Source of the DNA: Actinomycetota bacterium | GTDB lineage: Bacteria; Actinomycetota; Acidimicrobiia; Acidimicrobiales; JAJPHE01 | Assembly: GCA_027315345.1 (NCBI GenBank) | Contig: DAHUYE010000106.1 | Span: 1-32,936 of the forward strand | DNA length: 32,936 bases | Direction of reading: 5' to 3' | Part shown: positions 7,264 through 14,318 of the stretch, piece after piece | Layout of the letters: every line of letters starts with the position of its first letter | How positions within the stretch are numbered: the stretch's first letter is position 1 | Translations under genes and position numbers: made by a program | The notes under the pieces: generated by a model | The model's input: the letters and a program-made list of their open reading frames with translations, nothing else | Database searches by the model: none | Told to the model about the DNA's origin: nothing

Positions 7264-8085
7264 TCAACCGGGGACCTCGTCGTGAGACATGGTCAGATGG
7301 TCAAGGCCTTCATGGCCGGCCACCACCAGGATCCGACCATGGACGCTGATGACATCGACGTGGTGGCCATAGAGGGCGCTCAGCACCTCGGTCTTGATGA
7401 CCTCCTCGGTGGTACCGCTGGCCGCTCGGCCGTTGGCCAGGTACACGACCCGGTCCATCACCGGCAGCAGGGGGTTTATCTCATGGGCTGAGAGCAGCAC
7501 CGCCACCTTCTGCTCGGTGGCTATAGCCGCCAACAGGCCCACGATCTCCTGGCCGCTATGCAGGTCCAGATTGGCCAGGGGCTCGTCCAGTAGAAGCAGG
7601 CGAGGGCGGCTGATGATGGCATGGGCGATGAGGATCCTCTGCTGTTCCCCTCCGGACAGTTGACCCACCCGGGCGTCCCCGAAGCTCTCGGCGCCCACGG
7701 CGGCCAAGCTCGCCTCCACGGCCGCGTTCCGCGACCGGGTCCGCAGTGGCACTCCCAGCCGGTGCCCATCCAGACCCAGCCCCACCAGGTCCCGCGCCCG
7801 CATCGGCATATCCGGGTCCAGATTGATCTTCTGAGGTACGTAACCGATCAGATGGTTTCGCTTCGACCGGGGACGGCCCAGGAGGTGGATAACGCCGGAG
7901 TCATGCACCTGCATGCCGAGCACAGCCCGCAGCAGGGTTGTCTTGCCCGCTCCGTTGGTGCCTATGAGGCCGGTGAATTCCCCGGTGCCGACAGAGAAGC
8001 TGACCTGGTCCAGTACCCGCCGGCCGGAGAGGGAGACAGAAAGGTTTTCGACTTCCAGTATCGGAGCCGACTCGGACGCGCTCAC
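7264..8085 (-). CDS. Metal ABC transporter ATP-binding protein (ZnuC/MntB-like)
   Basis: Cytoplasmic ABC ATPase of 273 residues: Walker A GTNGAGKTT at 42-50, Q-loop region YVPQKINLDPDMP at 82-94, signature LSGGEQQR at 143-150, Walker B LLLLDEP at 163-169, H-loop in LLSAHE. The YVPQ...D motif and the neighbouring ABC-3 permeases assign it to divalent metal import. The GTG start overlaps the stop of the binding-protein gene (GTGA), showing translational coupling. ATP hydrolysis here powers uptake through the two downstream permeases. Confidence 0.93.
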   Translation of the reverse strand: MSASESAPILEVENLSVSLSGRRVLDQVSFSVGTGEFTGLIGTNGAGKTTLLRAVLGMQVHDSGVIHLLGRPRSKRNHLIGYVPQKINLDPDMPMRARDLVGLGLDGHRLGVPLRTRSRNAAVEASLAAVGAESFGDARVGQLSGGEQQRILIAHAIISRPRLLLLDEPLANLDLHSGQEIVGLLAAIATEQKVAVLLSAHEINPLLPVMDRVVYLANGRAASGTTEEVIKTEVLSALYGHHVDVISVHGRILVVAGHEGLDHLTMSHDEVPG

Positions 8086-9074
8086 AGGTGCTCGGTGGAG
8101 GTGTGGTCAGAGACGGCCTTCCGGATGGCCGCCACCTCGGCCAACATCCAGCTCTGATAGGTGTATCCGGGCGTGGGCATGGTCTCATAAACAGCCACCA
8201 CCGGAACGCCGTCCCTGACCGCGGTGGCCCGCATGGAGCTGGTGAGGGCATCTACGACCTGCTGGTTGTAGCAGAAGACCTTGACCTGGTGACCTCTCAG
8301 GAGATCGTTCTCCAGGGACACGTCCTGGGGAGACGGGTCCACGCCGTTCATGATGTCGGCCTGGAACCGGAACGGAGTGAGATTGTCCATGCCCATGGCC
8401 TGTAACAGGTAGTCCGCCACCGGCTCAGTGGTGGCCGCTGCCACGGCGGGATGGTCGGCACGGAAAGCGGCCATGGCCTGGTCCCAAGGCTGAAGGGAAG
8501 CGTCGAAGGCGGCCAGGTTGGCCCGGAAGTAGGCGGCGTGGCCGGGCAGGAGGGCGGAGAGGTCGTCGGCCATAGCCCGAGCGGCGGCCGGCATGGCCCT
8601 GGGGTCATACCAGAGGTGAGGATTGGGCGTGTCATCGGGCAAGCCCAGGAGTCGCTGCACCACGATGATCCGCCGGCCGGAGGAGGACGCCGACTCGATC
8701 TTGTTCATGAAACCGTCGTATCCCGCCCCGTTCTGCACGATGATCTCGGCCGAGCTCACCTCCTCGGCCACCGCCGGGCTGGACTCGAACGTGTGCGGGT
8801 CGGTGTTCGGGTTGCTCAGGATGGCTGCCGCCCGGACATAGCGGCCGCCGATCTGACTGAGGACGTTGGCGTACTGGTTCTCGGCTCCGACCGCGCTCAC
8901 CACCCCCGACCGGGCGGCACCGCCGGCGGCGGCCCGGGGCGAGCCCGCACTACAGCCACCGGCCAGCAGAGCCAGGACGAGGGCCGCCCCGGCCGCGCTC
9001 AGCCGGCCCCGGAGTCGGGCCCGTCCCGGACCCCGCATGGCCCTGAGGCTGCGTCCCGTTCGGCTGCCGTTCAT
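8082..9074 (-). CDS. Metal-binding lipoprotein of the ABC transporter (ZnuA/PsaA family)
   Basis: Extracellular solute-binding lipoprotein. The signal peptide has basic residues to about 24, then AAGAALVLALLAGGC with the lipobox cysteine at 41. The cluster A-I fold is indicated by ligand-region motifs NPNTDPHTFESSP and NPHLWYDP (two His ligands), then TTEPVADYLLQAMG, where many ZnuA proteins carry His and Mn-type proteins Glu, and VVAVYETMPTPGYTYQSWM near the C-terminal acidic ligand. There is no His/Asp-rich loop, unlike typical ZnuA. The ligand set leaves Zn versus Mn undecided. ATG 9074 is preferred over the in-frame GTG 9092 because GGAGGA lies about eight bases upstream. First gene of the operon, directly behind the Fur-type box. 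Confidence 0.88.
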   Translation of the reverse strand: MNGSRTGRSLRAMRGPGRARLRGRLSAAGAALVLALLAGGCSAGSPRAAAGGAARSGVVSAVGAENQYANVLSQIGGRYVRAAAILSNPNTDPHTFESSPAVAEEVSSAEIIVQNGAGYDGFMNKIESASSSGRRIIVVQRLLGLPDDTPNPHLWYDPRAMPAAARAMADDLSALLPGHAAYFRANLAAFDASLQPWDQAMAAFRADHPAVAAATTEPVADYLLQAMGMDNLTPFRFQADIMNGVDPSPQDVSLENDLLRGHQVKVFCYNQQVVDALTSSMRATAVRDGVPVVAVYETMPTPGYTYQSWMLAEVAAIRKAVSDHTSTEHL

Positions 9075-9111
9075 TGCCCGGTCCTCCTCCACTGGGACGA
9101 GATCATATAGT

Positions 9112-9130
9112 TGGAATGGTTCTTATTTCA
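9112..9130. promoter_or_regulatory. Fur/Zur-type box between metal operon and its regulator
   Basis: TGGAATGGTTCTTATTTCA, an imperfect palindrome in a short AT-rich island between the divergent transporter operon and the Fur-family gene. It matches the idealised Fur-family inverted repeat TGAAATGATTATCATTTCA (the core of actinobacterial Zur sites) at 15 of 19 positions by eye. Its position allows control of both directions: metal import and regulator autoregulation. Which family member binds is inferred from the adjacent gene. Confidence 0.55.
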
Positions 9131-9162
9131 ATTTTATTCCCCGGGCCGCTAACGTAGGACGG

Positions 9163-9627
9163 GTGAGTAGTCGGCTCGACCCAACCTCCGGCGGCGGCTT
9201 GCACCCGGACGTGGCCGGCCGCCTACGGTCCATCGACCAGCGCTACACCCGGGGACGTCGCCAGCTGGTCGCAGTGCTGGCCCAGGCCGCCCGGCCCCTC
9301 ACCGCCGCCGAATTGGTGACTGCCTGTCCCGACCTGCCCCAGAGCACCGCCTACCGGAATCTGGCCATCCTGACCCAGGCCGGGGTGGTGCACCGGCTGG
9401 CCGGAACCGATGACTTCGCCCGCTATGAGCTGGCCGAGGCGCTGACCGGCCGGCACCACCATCATCTGGTGTGCCGGCGTTGCGGCGCCGTGGAGGACTT
9501 TTCCGCTCCCCCAGGCCTGGAGGCCGACGTGCGGTCTCTGATCGGAAAGGTAGGGGTGGAGAGCGGCTTCCAGGCCGACACCCACCGCCTGGACCTGGTC
9601 GGGACCTGCGCCGCCTGCGCTGGTTAG
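9163..9627 (+). CDS. Fur-family metalloregulator (probably Zur-like)
   Basis: A 154-residue ferric-uptake-regulator family repressor. The N-terminal winged helix includes LTAAELVTACPDLPQSTAYRNLAIL (recognition helix STAYRNL). The dimerisation domain has GRHHHHLVCRRCG (His sensor site and first structural Cys pair, C104/C107), a DFSAPP stretch, and the second Cys pair CAAC at 149-152. Two C-x2-C pairs form the structural zinc site of Zur/Fur/PerR proteins. GTG 9163 gives a protein of normal length. Divergent transcription from a metal ABC importer with a Fur-type box between suggests Zur-like (zinc) control, but Mn or Fe sensing is not excluded. A hairpin terminator follows. Confidence 0.9.
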   Translation: MSSRLDPTSGGGLHPDVAGRLRSIDQRYTRGRRQLVAVLAQAARPLTAAELVTACPDLPQSTAYRNLAILTQAGVVHRLAGTDDFARYELAEALTGRHHHHLVCRRCGAVEDFSAPPGLEADVRSLIGKVGVESGFQADTHRLDLVGTCAACAG

Positions 9628-9635
9628 CCCACCCA

Positions 9636-9653
9636 GGGGCGATCAATCGCCCC
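9636..9653 (+). terminator. Hairpin behind the Fur-family gene
   Basis: GGGGCGATCAATCGCCCC is a perfect inverted repeat of 7 bp with a 4-base loop, beginning nine bases after the TAG stop of the regulator. No strong U tract follows (ACCCCTT), which is common in high-GC actinobacteria. Its position ends the regulator transcript before the hydrolase gene. Confidence 0.6.
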
Positions 9654-9700
9654 ACCCCTTCGTAGCGCTGGCGCCGCCGAACCCGTCCTACGCTCCGGTC

Positions 9701-10438
9701 ATGATCGATGCCAACCTTGACATCCCCACCGCCGACGGAGCGATGAACACTTTCGTCACCCATCCCGAAGAGGGTGGACCCCATCCGGTGGTCTTCTTCT
9801 TCATGGATGCGCCGGGCAAGCGGGAGGAACTACATGACATGGCCCGACGGCTCGGCACCGCCGGTTACTTCGTGGTGCTCCCCAACCTGTACTACCGCTC
9901 GACTCGGGAGTTCAACGTCTTCTCCGGGGATCCAACTCATACCCGGGAGCGGCTCATGGAACTGATGACATCCCTCGACTACGAAATGATCGCCCGCGAC
10001 ACCCAGGCCCTGTTCGATTACGTGGACGCCAACCCGGCGGCGGACGCCGCCCGCATCGGTTGCATGGGCTACTGCATGAGCGGGCCATTCTCTTTCGCCA
10101 TGGCCGGCTACTACCCCGACCGCATCAAAGCGGCGGCCTCCCTCCACGGGGTACGACTATCCGGGCCCGGCTCGCCCGAGGCCATGGCTGAGAAGGTCAA
10201 GGGCGAGCTCTACTTCGCCTGCGCCGAACACGATGAATACGCTCCGCCCGCCATGATCGAGTCCCTCGAGGCCCACCTCCGGACGACGGGAGTCAAGGCC
10301 CGGGTCGAGTGGTACCCGGGCACTCACCACGGCTTCACCTTCCCGGAACGGGGCGCCATCTATGACAAGCCGGCGGCCGAGCGGCACTGGGAGAGGCTGC
10401 ACTCCCTGTTCGCCCGCAACCTCGGACCGACCGCTTAA
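9701..10438 (+). CDS. Dienelactone hydrolase family protein
   Basis: Alpha/beta-hydrolase of 245 residues. The nucleophile elbow is G-Y-C-M-S-G with Cys125, as in dienelactone hydrolases; the acid is probably Asp178 (CAEHDEYAP) and the base His210 (GTHHGF). The N-terminal strand PVVFFFMDAPGKREEL provides the oxyanion region. Family members hydrolyse dienelactone or other lactones/esters; the natural substrate here is unknown. The start ATG 9701 has no Shine-Dalgarno but a TACGCT (-10-like, TAnnnT) seven bases upstream, so the message could be leaderless. It overlaps the convergent DyP gene by four bases (TTAA supplies both stop codons). Confidence 0.85.
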   Translation: MIDANLDIPTADGAMNTFVTHPEEGGPHPVVFFFMDAPGKREELHDMARRLGTAGYFVVLPNLYYRSTREFNVFSGDPTHTRERLMELMTSLDYEMIARDTQALFDYVDANPAADAARIGCMGYCMSGPFSFAMAGYYPDRIKAAASLHGVRLSGPGSPEAMAEKVKGELYFACAEHDEYAPPAMIESLEAHLRTTGVKARVEWYPGTHHGFTFPERGAIYDKPAAERHWERLHSLFARNLGPTA

Positions 10439-11328
10439 TCGTTCCAGCTGGCCAACGCCGAAAGGGGGGGCACCACGTAGTAGGCGCCGGTCTGGGGGGT
10501 GGCGTGAAGGGTCAGGGCGTCGCGGATCCCGTCCCCGACGCCCGCCATCCGCTCCAGCATGACCTGGAGTGGACGTTCGTCCGCACAGAAACCGACGAAG
10601 AGGGTCCCGTGCTCAGTCGGGCCGCCGTAGGCGGTATTGCGCCGGTAGATCTTGAGCTCGGATCCGCCCTCCTCGACCACGGTGCGGGACACGTGGGAAT
10701 CGGGCGGCATGACATCCGCGGGTAGCTCGGTGCTGTCCAGCTTGGTCCGGCCGATGACCATTTCCTGTTCTTCCTGGCCCAGGAGGGCGAAGCTCTCCCG
10801 GTGGCTCCATCTCTGCACCAGAACCACGCTCGAGCCGGCGCCGGGACCCGAGGAGGCGATGGCGACCTCGACGGCCTCCTGGGCGCAAGGATTCTCGGTG
10901 CCATCAATGAAGCCGGTGAGATCCCGGTCGTGCTGATAGACCCATCCGGTTATCTCGGAGGCCACGGTGGCCAGATCCTGCAGGCTGCGCAAGACCTGGA
11001 GCGTGTTGTCGAACACGGCGTCCCGTGACCCGCCGGCTATCCACAGCCAGGCGTCGTGCTGGGTGGCCGGCATCACCATCTCGGGACCTCTGATCTCCCG
11101 GAAGGAGCGACCGCCGCAGGCGGCATCCGGCCGCAAGGAGTCCCACAGCTCGGGGCGGAAGCCCACCACCGCCGTCACTCCGGCCAACGGCGTGTCGGGA
11201 CCGCTGAGGCCCGCCAACCCGGATACCAGGCTGTGCGGCTCAGCGCCCGGGCGGAGTTCGAGCTCCACGTAGCAGTGTTCGGTCATGCCGACGGCGAAGA
11301 TTCCCGGTTGGGGCTGCATGGCCGCCAT
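10435..11328 (-). CDS. Dye-decolorizing (DyP-type) heme peroxidase
   Basis: Heme peroxidase of 297 residues with the diagnostic GFIDGTENP (139-147; distal Asp142), the proximal heme His in SHVSR (H212) and the distal Arg in IYRRN (R229/R230). The ferredoxin-like halves AVVGFRPELWDSL and HGTLFVGFCADERPLQVML are also present. It oxidises dyes, phenolics or Mn with H2O2; the physiological substrate is open. No Tat signal and no encapsulin gene next to it are seen, so it is predicted to be cytoplasmic. The length fits P-type (DypB-like) enzymes. ATG 11328 is used; a second ATG three codons on is equally possible. Confidence 0.93.
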   Translation of the reverse strand: MAAMQPQPGIFAVGMTEHCYVELELRPGAEPHSLVSGLAGLSGPDTPLAGVTAVVGFRPELWDSLRPDAACGGRSFREIRGPEMVMPATQHDAWLWIAGGSRDAVFDNTLQVLRSLQDLATVASEITGWVYQHDRDLTGFIDGTENPCAQEAVEVAIASSGPGAGSSVVLVQRWSHRESFALLGQEEQEMVIGRTKLDSTELPADVMPPDSHVSRTVVEEGGSELKIYRRNTAYGGPTEHGTLFVGFCADERPLQVMLERMAGVGDGIRDALTLHATPQTGAYYVVPPLSALASWND

Positions 11329-11366
11329 TCTGATCGACCGGCCACACCCCTCTGTCCGTCGGTGCG

Positions 11367-11383
11367 ACCCCCCGGGAGGGGGT
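11367..11383 (-). terminator. Hairpin behind the broken CLC gene
   Basis: ACCCCC / GGGGGT, a 6-bp perfect stem with a 5-base loop, lies between the stop of the CLC remnant (11395) and the start of the DyP gene, both on the minus strand. It could end readthrough from the remnant; no clear U tract follows. Confidence 0.4.
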
Positions 11384-11394
11384 TTCGGCCGCCC

Positions 11395-12275
11395 TCAGCC
11401 GGGCGTCCGGCGCCCGGACCCGGCCCGCCGGGGCAGGCGCAGGTGCCGATAGACGGGCAGGTAGAGGCTGGCCTCCCGGTGCCGCTCCTCTTCCAGCTGG
11501 CGGCGCCGGGCAGCGAGGAGTTCAAAGCTGGTGACAACACCGAGGACGACGCCGGAGTCGGACCGCTCCACCACCGGCAGGGCTCCCACCTGATGCTCAG
11601 CCATCCGGTCGGCCACCGAGCGCAGCGTCTCGTCCGGAAAGGCCACCACGGGCTGGCCGTGCATGACGGCACTGATCGCCTGACCCTGCGCCGACGGGCC
11701 CAGCAGGTCGGTCCAACCCACGACTCCCTGCATCCGAGCGGCCTCGTCCACCACGGGATACAAGCGCTGGCGGCGGATAACCGGGTCAGTCTCCAGGACC
11801 CGGCGGAACTCGTCGGCCCCCGAGTCCGGGGTTACCGAGTAGGGCTCGGCCACCATCACCTCCCGGACGAAGAGGGCCTCCAACGGGTCCACGATGTACT
11901 CACGCATGACGTGGAAGCCCCGCCGGGAGACCTTCTCGGTGAGGATCGACCGGCGCAGCACCAGGGCGCTGGTCAGATGAGCAAGGGCACAGGCGATCAG
12001 CAGCGGCAAGAGGGAACCGGTGTCATGGGTCAGCTCGAAAGCGAAGACGACCGAGGTGAACGGCGAGCGGGTGACTCCGGCCAGGGTTCCGGCCATGCCC
12101 ATGAGCTCCCAGGTGGCAGCCGAGCCACCCAGGCCGTGACCCATGATCCCCCCCAGGGATGGGCAGGCGCTTGAAGGCATCCTCGGCTCCGTAGACGGCG
12201 TTGGTGAGGACCCAGGCCAGACAACCGGCGGCCAGCCCCACCGCCGCCGCCTCCGCCACTCCGACGGTGGAGAAC
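11395..12275 (-). pseudogene. CLC chloride channel with CBS domains, broken (truncated, internally deleted)
   Basis: The 3' two thirds read well as the C-terminal half of a CLC anion channel/antiporter: MAGTLAGVTRSPFTSVVFAF, ELTHDTGSLLPLLIACALAH, then SRRGFHVMREY and two CBS domains (VREVMVAEPYSV..., SAVMHGQPVVAF..., HQVGALPVVERSDSG). The 5' part, in another frame, reads MFSTVGVAEAAAVGLAAG and VLTNAVYGAEDAFKRLPI, a helix from the middle of the same family. The two parts join at a G7 run near 12155, where family members normally have about 100 more residues. The whole N-terminal half, including the selectivity-filter helices, is absent; beyond 12276 the DNA belongs to a MarR-like fragment on the other strand. 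No functional channel is expected. Confidence 0.75.
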
Positions 12276-12280
12276 ATCCC

Positions 12281-12487
12281 GTGGGCCGGCTGGTGCGCCG
12301 GACGGGTGACCCAGAGGATGCCCGGGTGGTGCGAATCTCCTTGACGCCGGCCGGCCGGCGGGCACTGGAGCACCTATCCCTCTTGCATGTCGAGGAGTTG
12401 TCCCGACTCACCGCCCATCTCCAACCGCTCCTGAGGGGGCTCGACCTCGAACAGGACGATCGGGGGGGCTCCCGGGTCGTGGGTTAG
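12281..12487 (+). pseudogene. MarR-family regulator, C-terminal remnant
   Basis: The open frame reads VGRLVRRTGDPEDARVVRIS and LTPAGRRALEHLSLLHVEEL. This matches the wing and C-terminal dimerisation helix of MarR regulators, whose usual pattern is GLVxRxxDPEDRRxxxVxLTxxG. The frame is still open upstream, but the DNA-recognition helix and everything before it are missing, because the sequence there belongs to the CLC remnant on the opposite strand. It ends at TAG 12485. No functional DNA-binding protein can be made from this piece. Confidence 0.6.
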
Positions 12488-12513
12488 GCGCCGCTCTCGG
12501 TCACGGCGGCGCC

Positions 12514-12828
12514 GTGGTGACCGGGCTGGCCACGCTGGCCGCCTTCGGGCTGTGGAGCCACCCGTCGGTGTCGACTGATGGCTACCCAGGCCTCCTCCAG
12601 GCCGGCGCCGCTGCCGTTGGCGTTGGCTTGACCCTGGTGCTGCAGCATCTGGTCGGGTCGCACCACGCTTTCGCCGCGGCCACTTCGCTACTCATCACCA
12701 CGGGTCTGGCCCGGCCGGGAAATCCGCTCTACGGCCTGCTCATCGGCCTGACCCTGGTCATCCTGGGCGGCCCGTTGCTCGGGCGCCTCCCCTTCGGGGA
12801 CGATCAGTCCGAGGCGGACGCAGGCTGA
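12514..12828 (+). CDS. HPP-like membrane protein fragment
   Basis: About 104 residues with three hydrophobic helices: VTGLATLAAFGLWSH, GLLQAGAAAVGVGLTLVLQH and LYGLLIGLTLVILGGPLLG. The stretch HLVGSHHAFAAATSLLITTG resembles the HPP family (helices with an HPPA/ATSLL motif), whose members are inner-membrane proteins, some linked to nitrite transport. The frame is open upstream of GTG 12514 (LGAALGHGGA), so a longer ancestral N-terminus is likely. It follows the MarR remnant by 26 bases and overlaps the SDR gene tail-to-tail by 25 bases. It is probably the remains of a larger gene; whether it is expressed is uncertain. Confidence 0.45.
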   Translation: MVTGLATLAAFGLWSHPSVSTDGYPGLLQAGAAAVGVGLTLVLQHLVGSHHAFAAATSLLITTGLARPGNPLYGLLIGLTLVILGGPLLGRLPFGDDQSEADAG

Positions 12829-13658
12829 ACCGACCCGAACAGCCCACCGGCCCGCAGTTCAGGGTTGCGGCCGGACACGATGGCCTCCATCCGGGCTTCC
12901 ACGGCCGGGGTCATCTCCGGGTGGGTAAGCACGTAGAAGTGGTCGGCCACCACGGCAGCATGGACGGCGCCGGCCACCTGAGCCGGGTCCAGCCCGGACG
13001 CGATCACGGAGGAGAGGAGACCCTCCCCGACCGGGGCCACAGAGCCCCCCGGCCGATTACGGGAGGACTCGTGGATGCGGGTGCGCACCCAGCCGGGGCA
13101 GAGGACGGACACACCCACGGCCGTCCCGGTCATCCTCATCTCGTGATACAACGTCTCGCTGATGGCCACCACCGCGAACTTGGAGGCGTTGTAGGGCCCC
13201 ATGAACGGAGTCGTTATCAGCCCCGCCACCGAGGCCGTGTTGACCACATGGGCCGGCTGCCCATGGGCCAGCATCCCCGGAAGGAACGCTCGGAGTCCGT
13301 GGATGACGCCCCACAGATTGACGCCGAGCACCCAGTCCCAATCCGCCTCGGACAGGGTGGCGATAAGGCCCCCGCCCCCCACGCCGGCGTTGTTACACAA
13401 CAGGTGGACCGGACCGAACTCGGCTTCGGCCGCCTTGGCCAGGGCGTCGACGGACCCGGCCGACGACACGTCCGTCGGGACAGCCAGCACTCTTGCGCCT
13501 TCGGCCAGCAGCTCCTCAGCCATCGCCTCGAGCGGATCGGGTTCGATGTCCGCCAGCACCACGTTCATGCCGGCCTCGGCCCAACACCGGGCCAGAGCGG
13601 CCCCGATCCCACTGGCCGCTCCCGTCACCACGGCCGTACCCCCCGCCAGCTGTTCCAT
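12804..13658 (-). CDS. Short-chain dehydrogenase/reductase (classical SDR)
   Basis: NAD(P)-dependent oxidoreductase of 284 residues: cofactor motif TGAASGIG (12-19), acidic LADIEPD after strand 2 (Asp favours NAD), NNAG at 89-92, catalytic Ser143 (TASVAG), Tyr156 and Lys160 (YNASK), then CPGWVRT. All catalytic residues are present and the length is normal with a C-terminal extension. The substrate (secondary alcohol/ketone) cannot be told. ATG 13658 starts MEQLAGGTAVVTG. The gene is divergent from the YdeI-like gene; its 3' end overlaps the HPP-like fragment. Confidence 0.93.
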   Translation of the reverse strand: MEQLAGGTAVVTGAASGIGAALARCWAEAGMNVVLADIEPDPLEAMAEELLAEGARVLAVPTDVSSAGSVDALAKAAEAEFGPVHLLCNNAGVGGGGLIATLSEADWDWVLGVNLWGVIHGLRAFLPGMLAHGQPAHVVNTASVAGLITTPFMGPYNASKFAVVAISETLYHEMRMTGTAVGVSVLCPGWVRTRIHESSRNRPGGSVAPVGEGLLSSVIASGLDPAQVAGAVHAAVVADHFYVLTHPEMTPAVEARMEAIVSGRNPELRAGGLFGSVQPASASD

Positions 13659-13770
13659 GGTCTCCCCAATCCCTCCCGCGGCCCGAACAGCCCACTATCT
13701 AGCGGACAAGGGCACCTCCAGGCCACTCGCCCCTCGACAGGGGGGTCCCGATAGGGGGAACGCCGTTACC

Positions 13771-14109
13771 ATGGCGGCCGTGAGCCCTGCGAGCCCAGCT
13801 GGCCCTGTGAGCCCGGCCGGCGCGGCGAGCCGTCGTAGCTTGGCCCAGAACGGGAGCGTACCGGGCGGTGTGGTCCACCAGCTGCCGACAGACCTGCGCA
13901 AGGCGCTATTGGCCAACCCCATTGCGCTCGACGCTTGGAAGGACATAACTCCCCTGGCCCGCAACGAGTTCATCTGCTGGGTCGAGGACGCCAAGCAGGA
14001 GACCACCCGGGTCCGGCGGATCCGCCGGACCCGAGAGGAGCTCGAGGACGGCATGCGCCGGCCGTGCTGCTGGCCGGGGTGCAAGCACCGCGAGCGCAAC
14101 GGCCGATAG
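13771..14109 (+). CDS. YdeI/OmpD-associated family protein
   Basis: A small cytoplasmic protein of 112 residues. After a variable Ala/Ser/Pro-rich leader of about 35 residues comes the family pattern LPTDLRKALLANPIALDAW, then ITPLARNEFICWVEDAKQ and RRIRRTREELEDGMRRPCCW, with a Cys-containing end PGCKHRER. Relatives are annotated YdeI/OmpD-associated or bacteriocin-protection-like, but the molecular function is not established. ATG 13771 follows an AGGGGGAA at reasonable distance. A GTG at 13780 is an alternative that removes three residues. Confidence 0.8.
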   Translation: MAAVSPASPAGPVSPAGAASRRSLAQNGSVPGGVVHQLPTDLRKALLANPIALDAWKDITPLARNEFICWVEDAKQETTRVRRIRRTREELEDGMRRPCCWPGCKHRERNGR

Positions 14110-14318
14110 CCAGCCTGCCTGCTTCTCCCTGTGATGCAGACCTCAGCGGCGGTCCGGACCGTGCCTCCGCAGCCGCGAAGCCGATGGACGCTTGGGGGTC
14201 TGCGTACGCACTGCATGGGCGGCTGCACACTTATGCGGCACGCCGGGCCGACCTCCGCCCGATAAAACTCATCATCGCGCCCGGATAACGACGGCGTAAC
14301 CTCAACGAGGGCTATCGT

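Noticed and set aside
11056-12174. Plus-strand frame of 372 codons opposite the CLC remnant
   Set aside because: It is the antisense shadow of the CBS and CLC sequence, with no recognisable motif.
14150-14161. 12-base palindrome CGGTCCGGACCG behind the YdeI-like gene
   Set aside because: Self-complementary GC dodecamers are frequent by chance in this DNA, and no flanking T tract or promoter position supports a terminator or operator.
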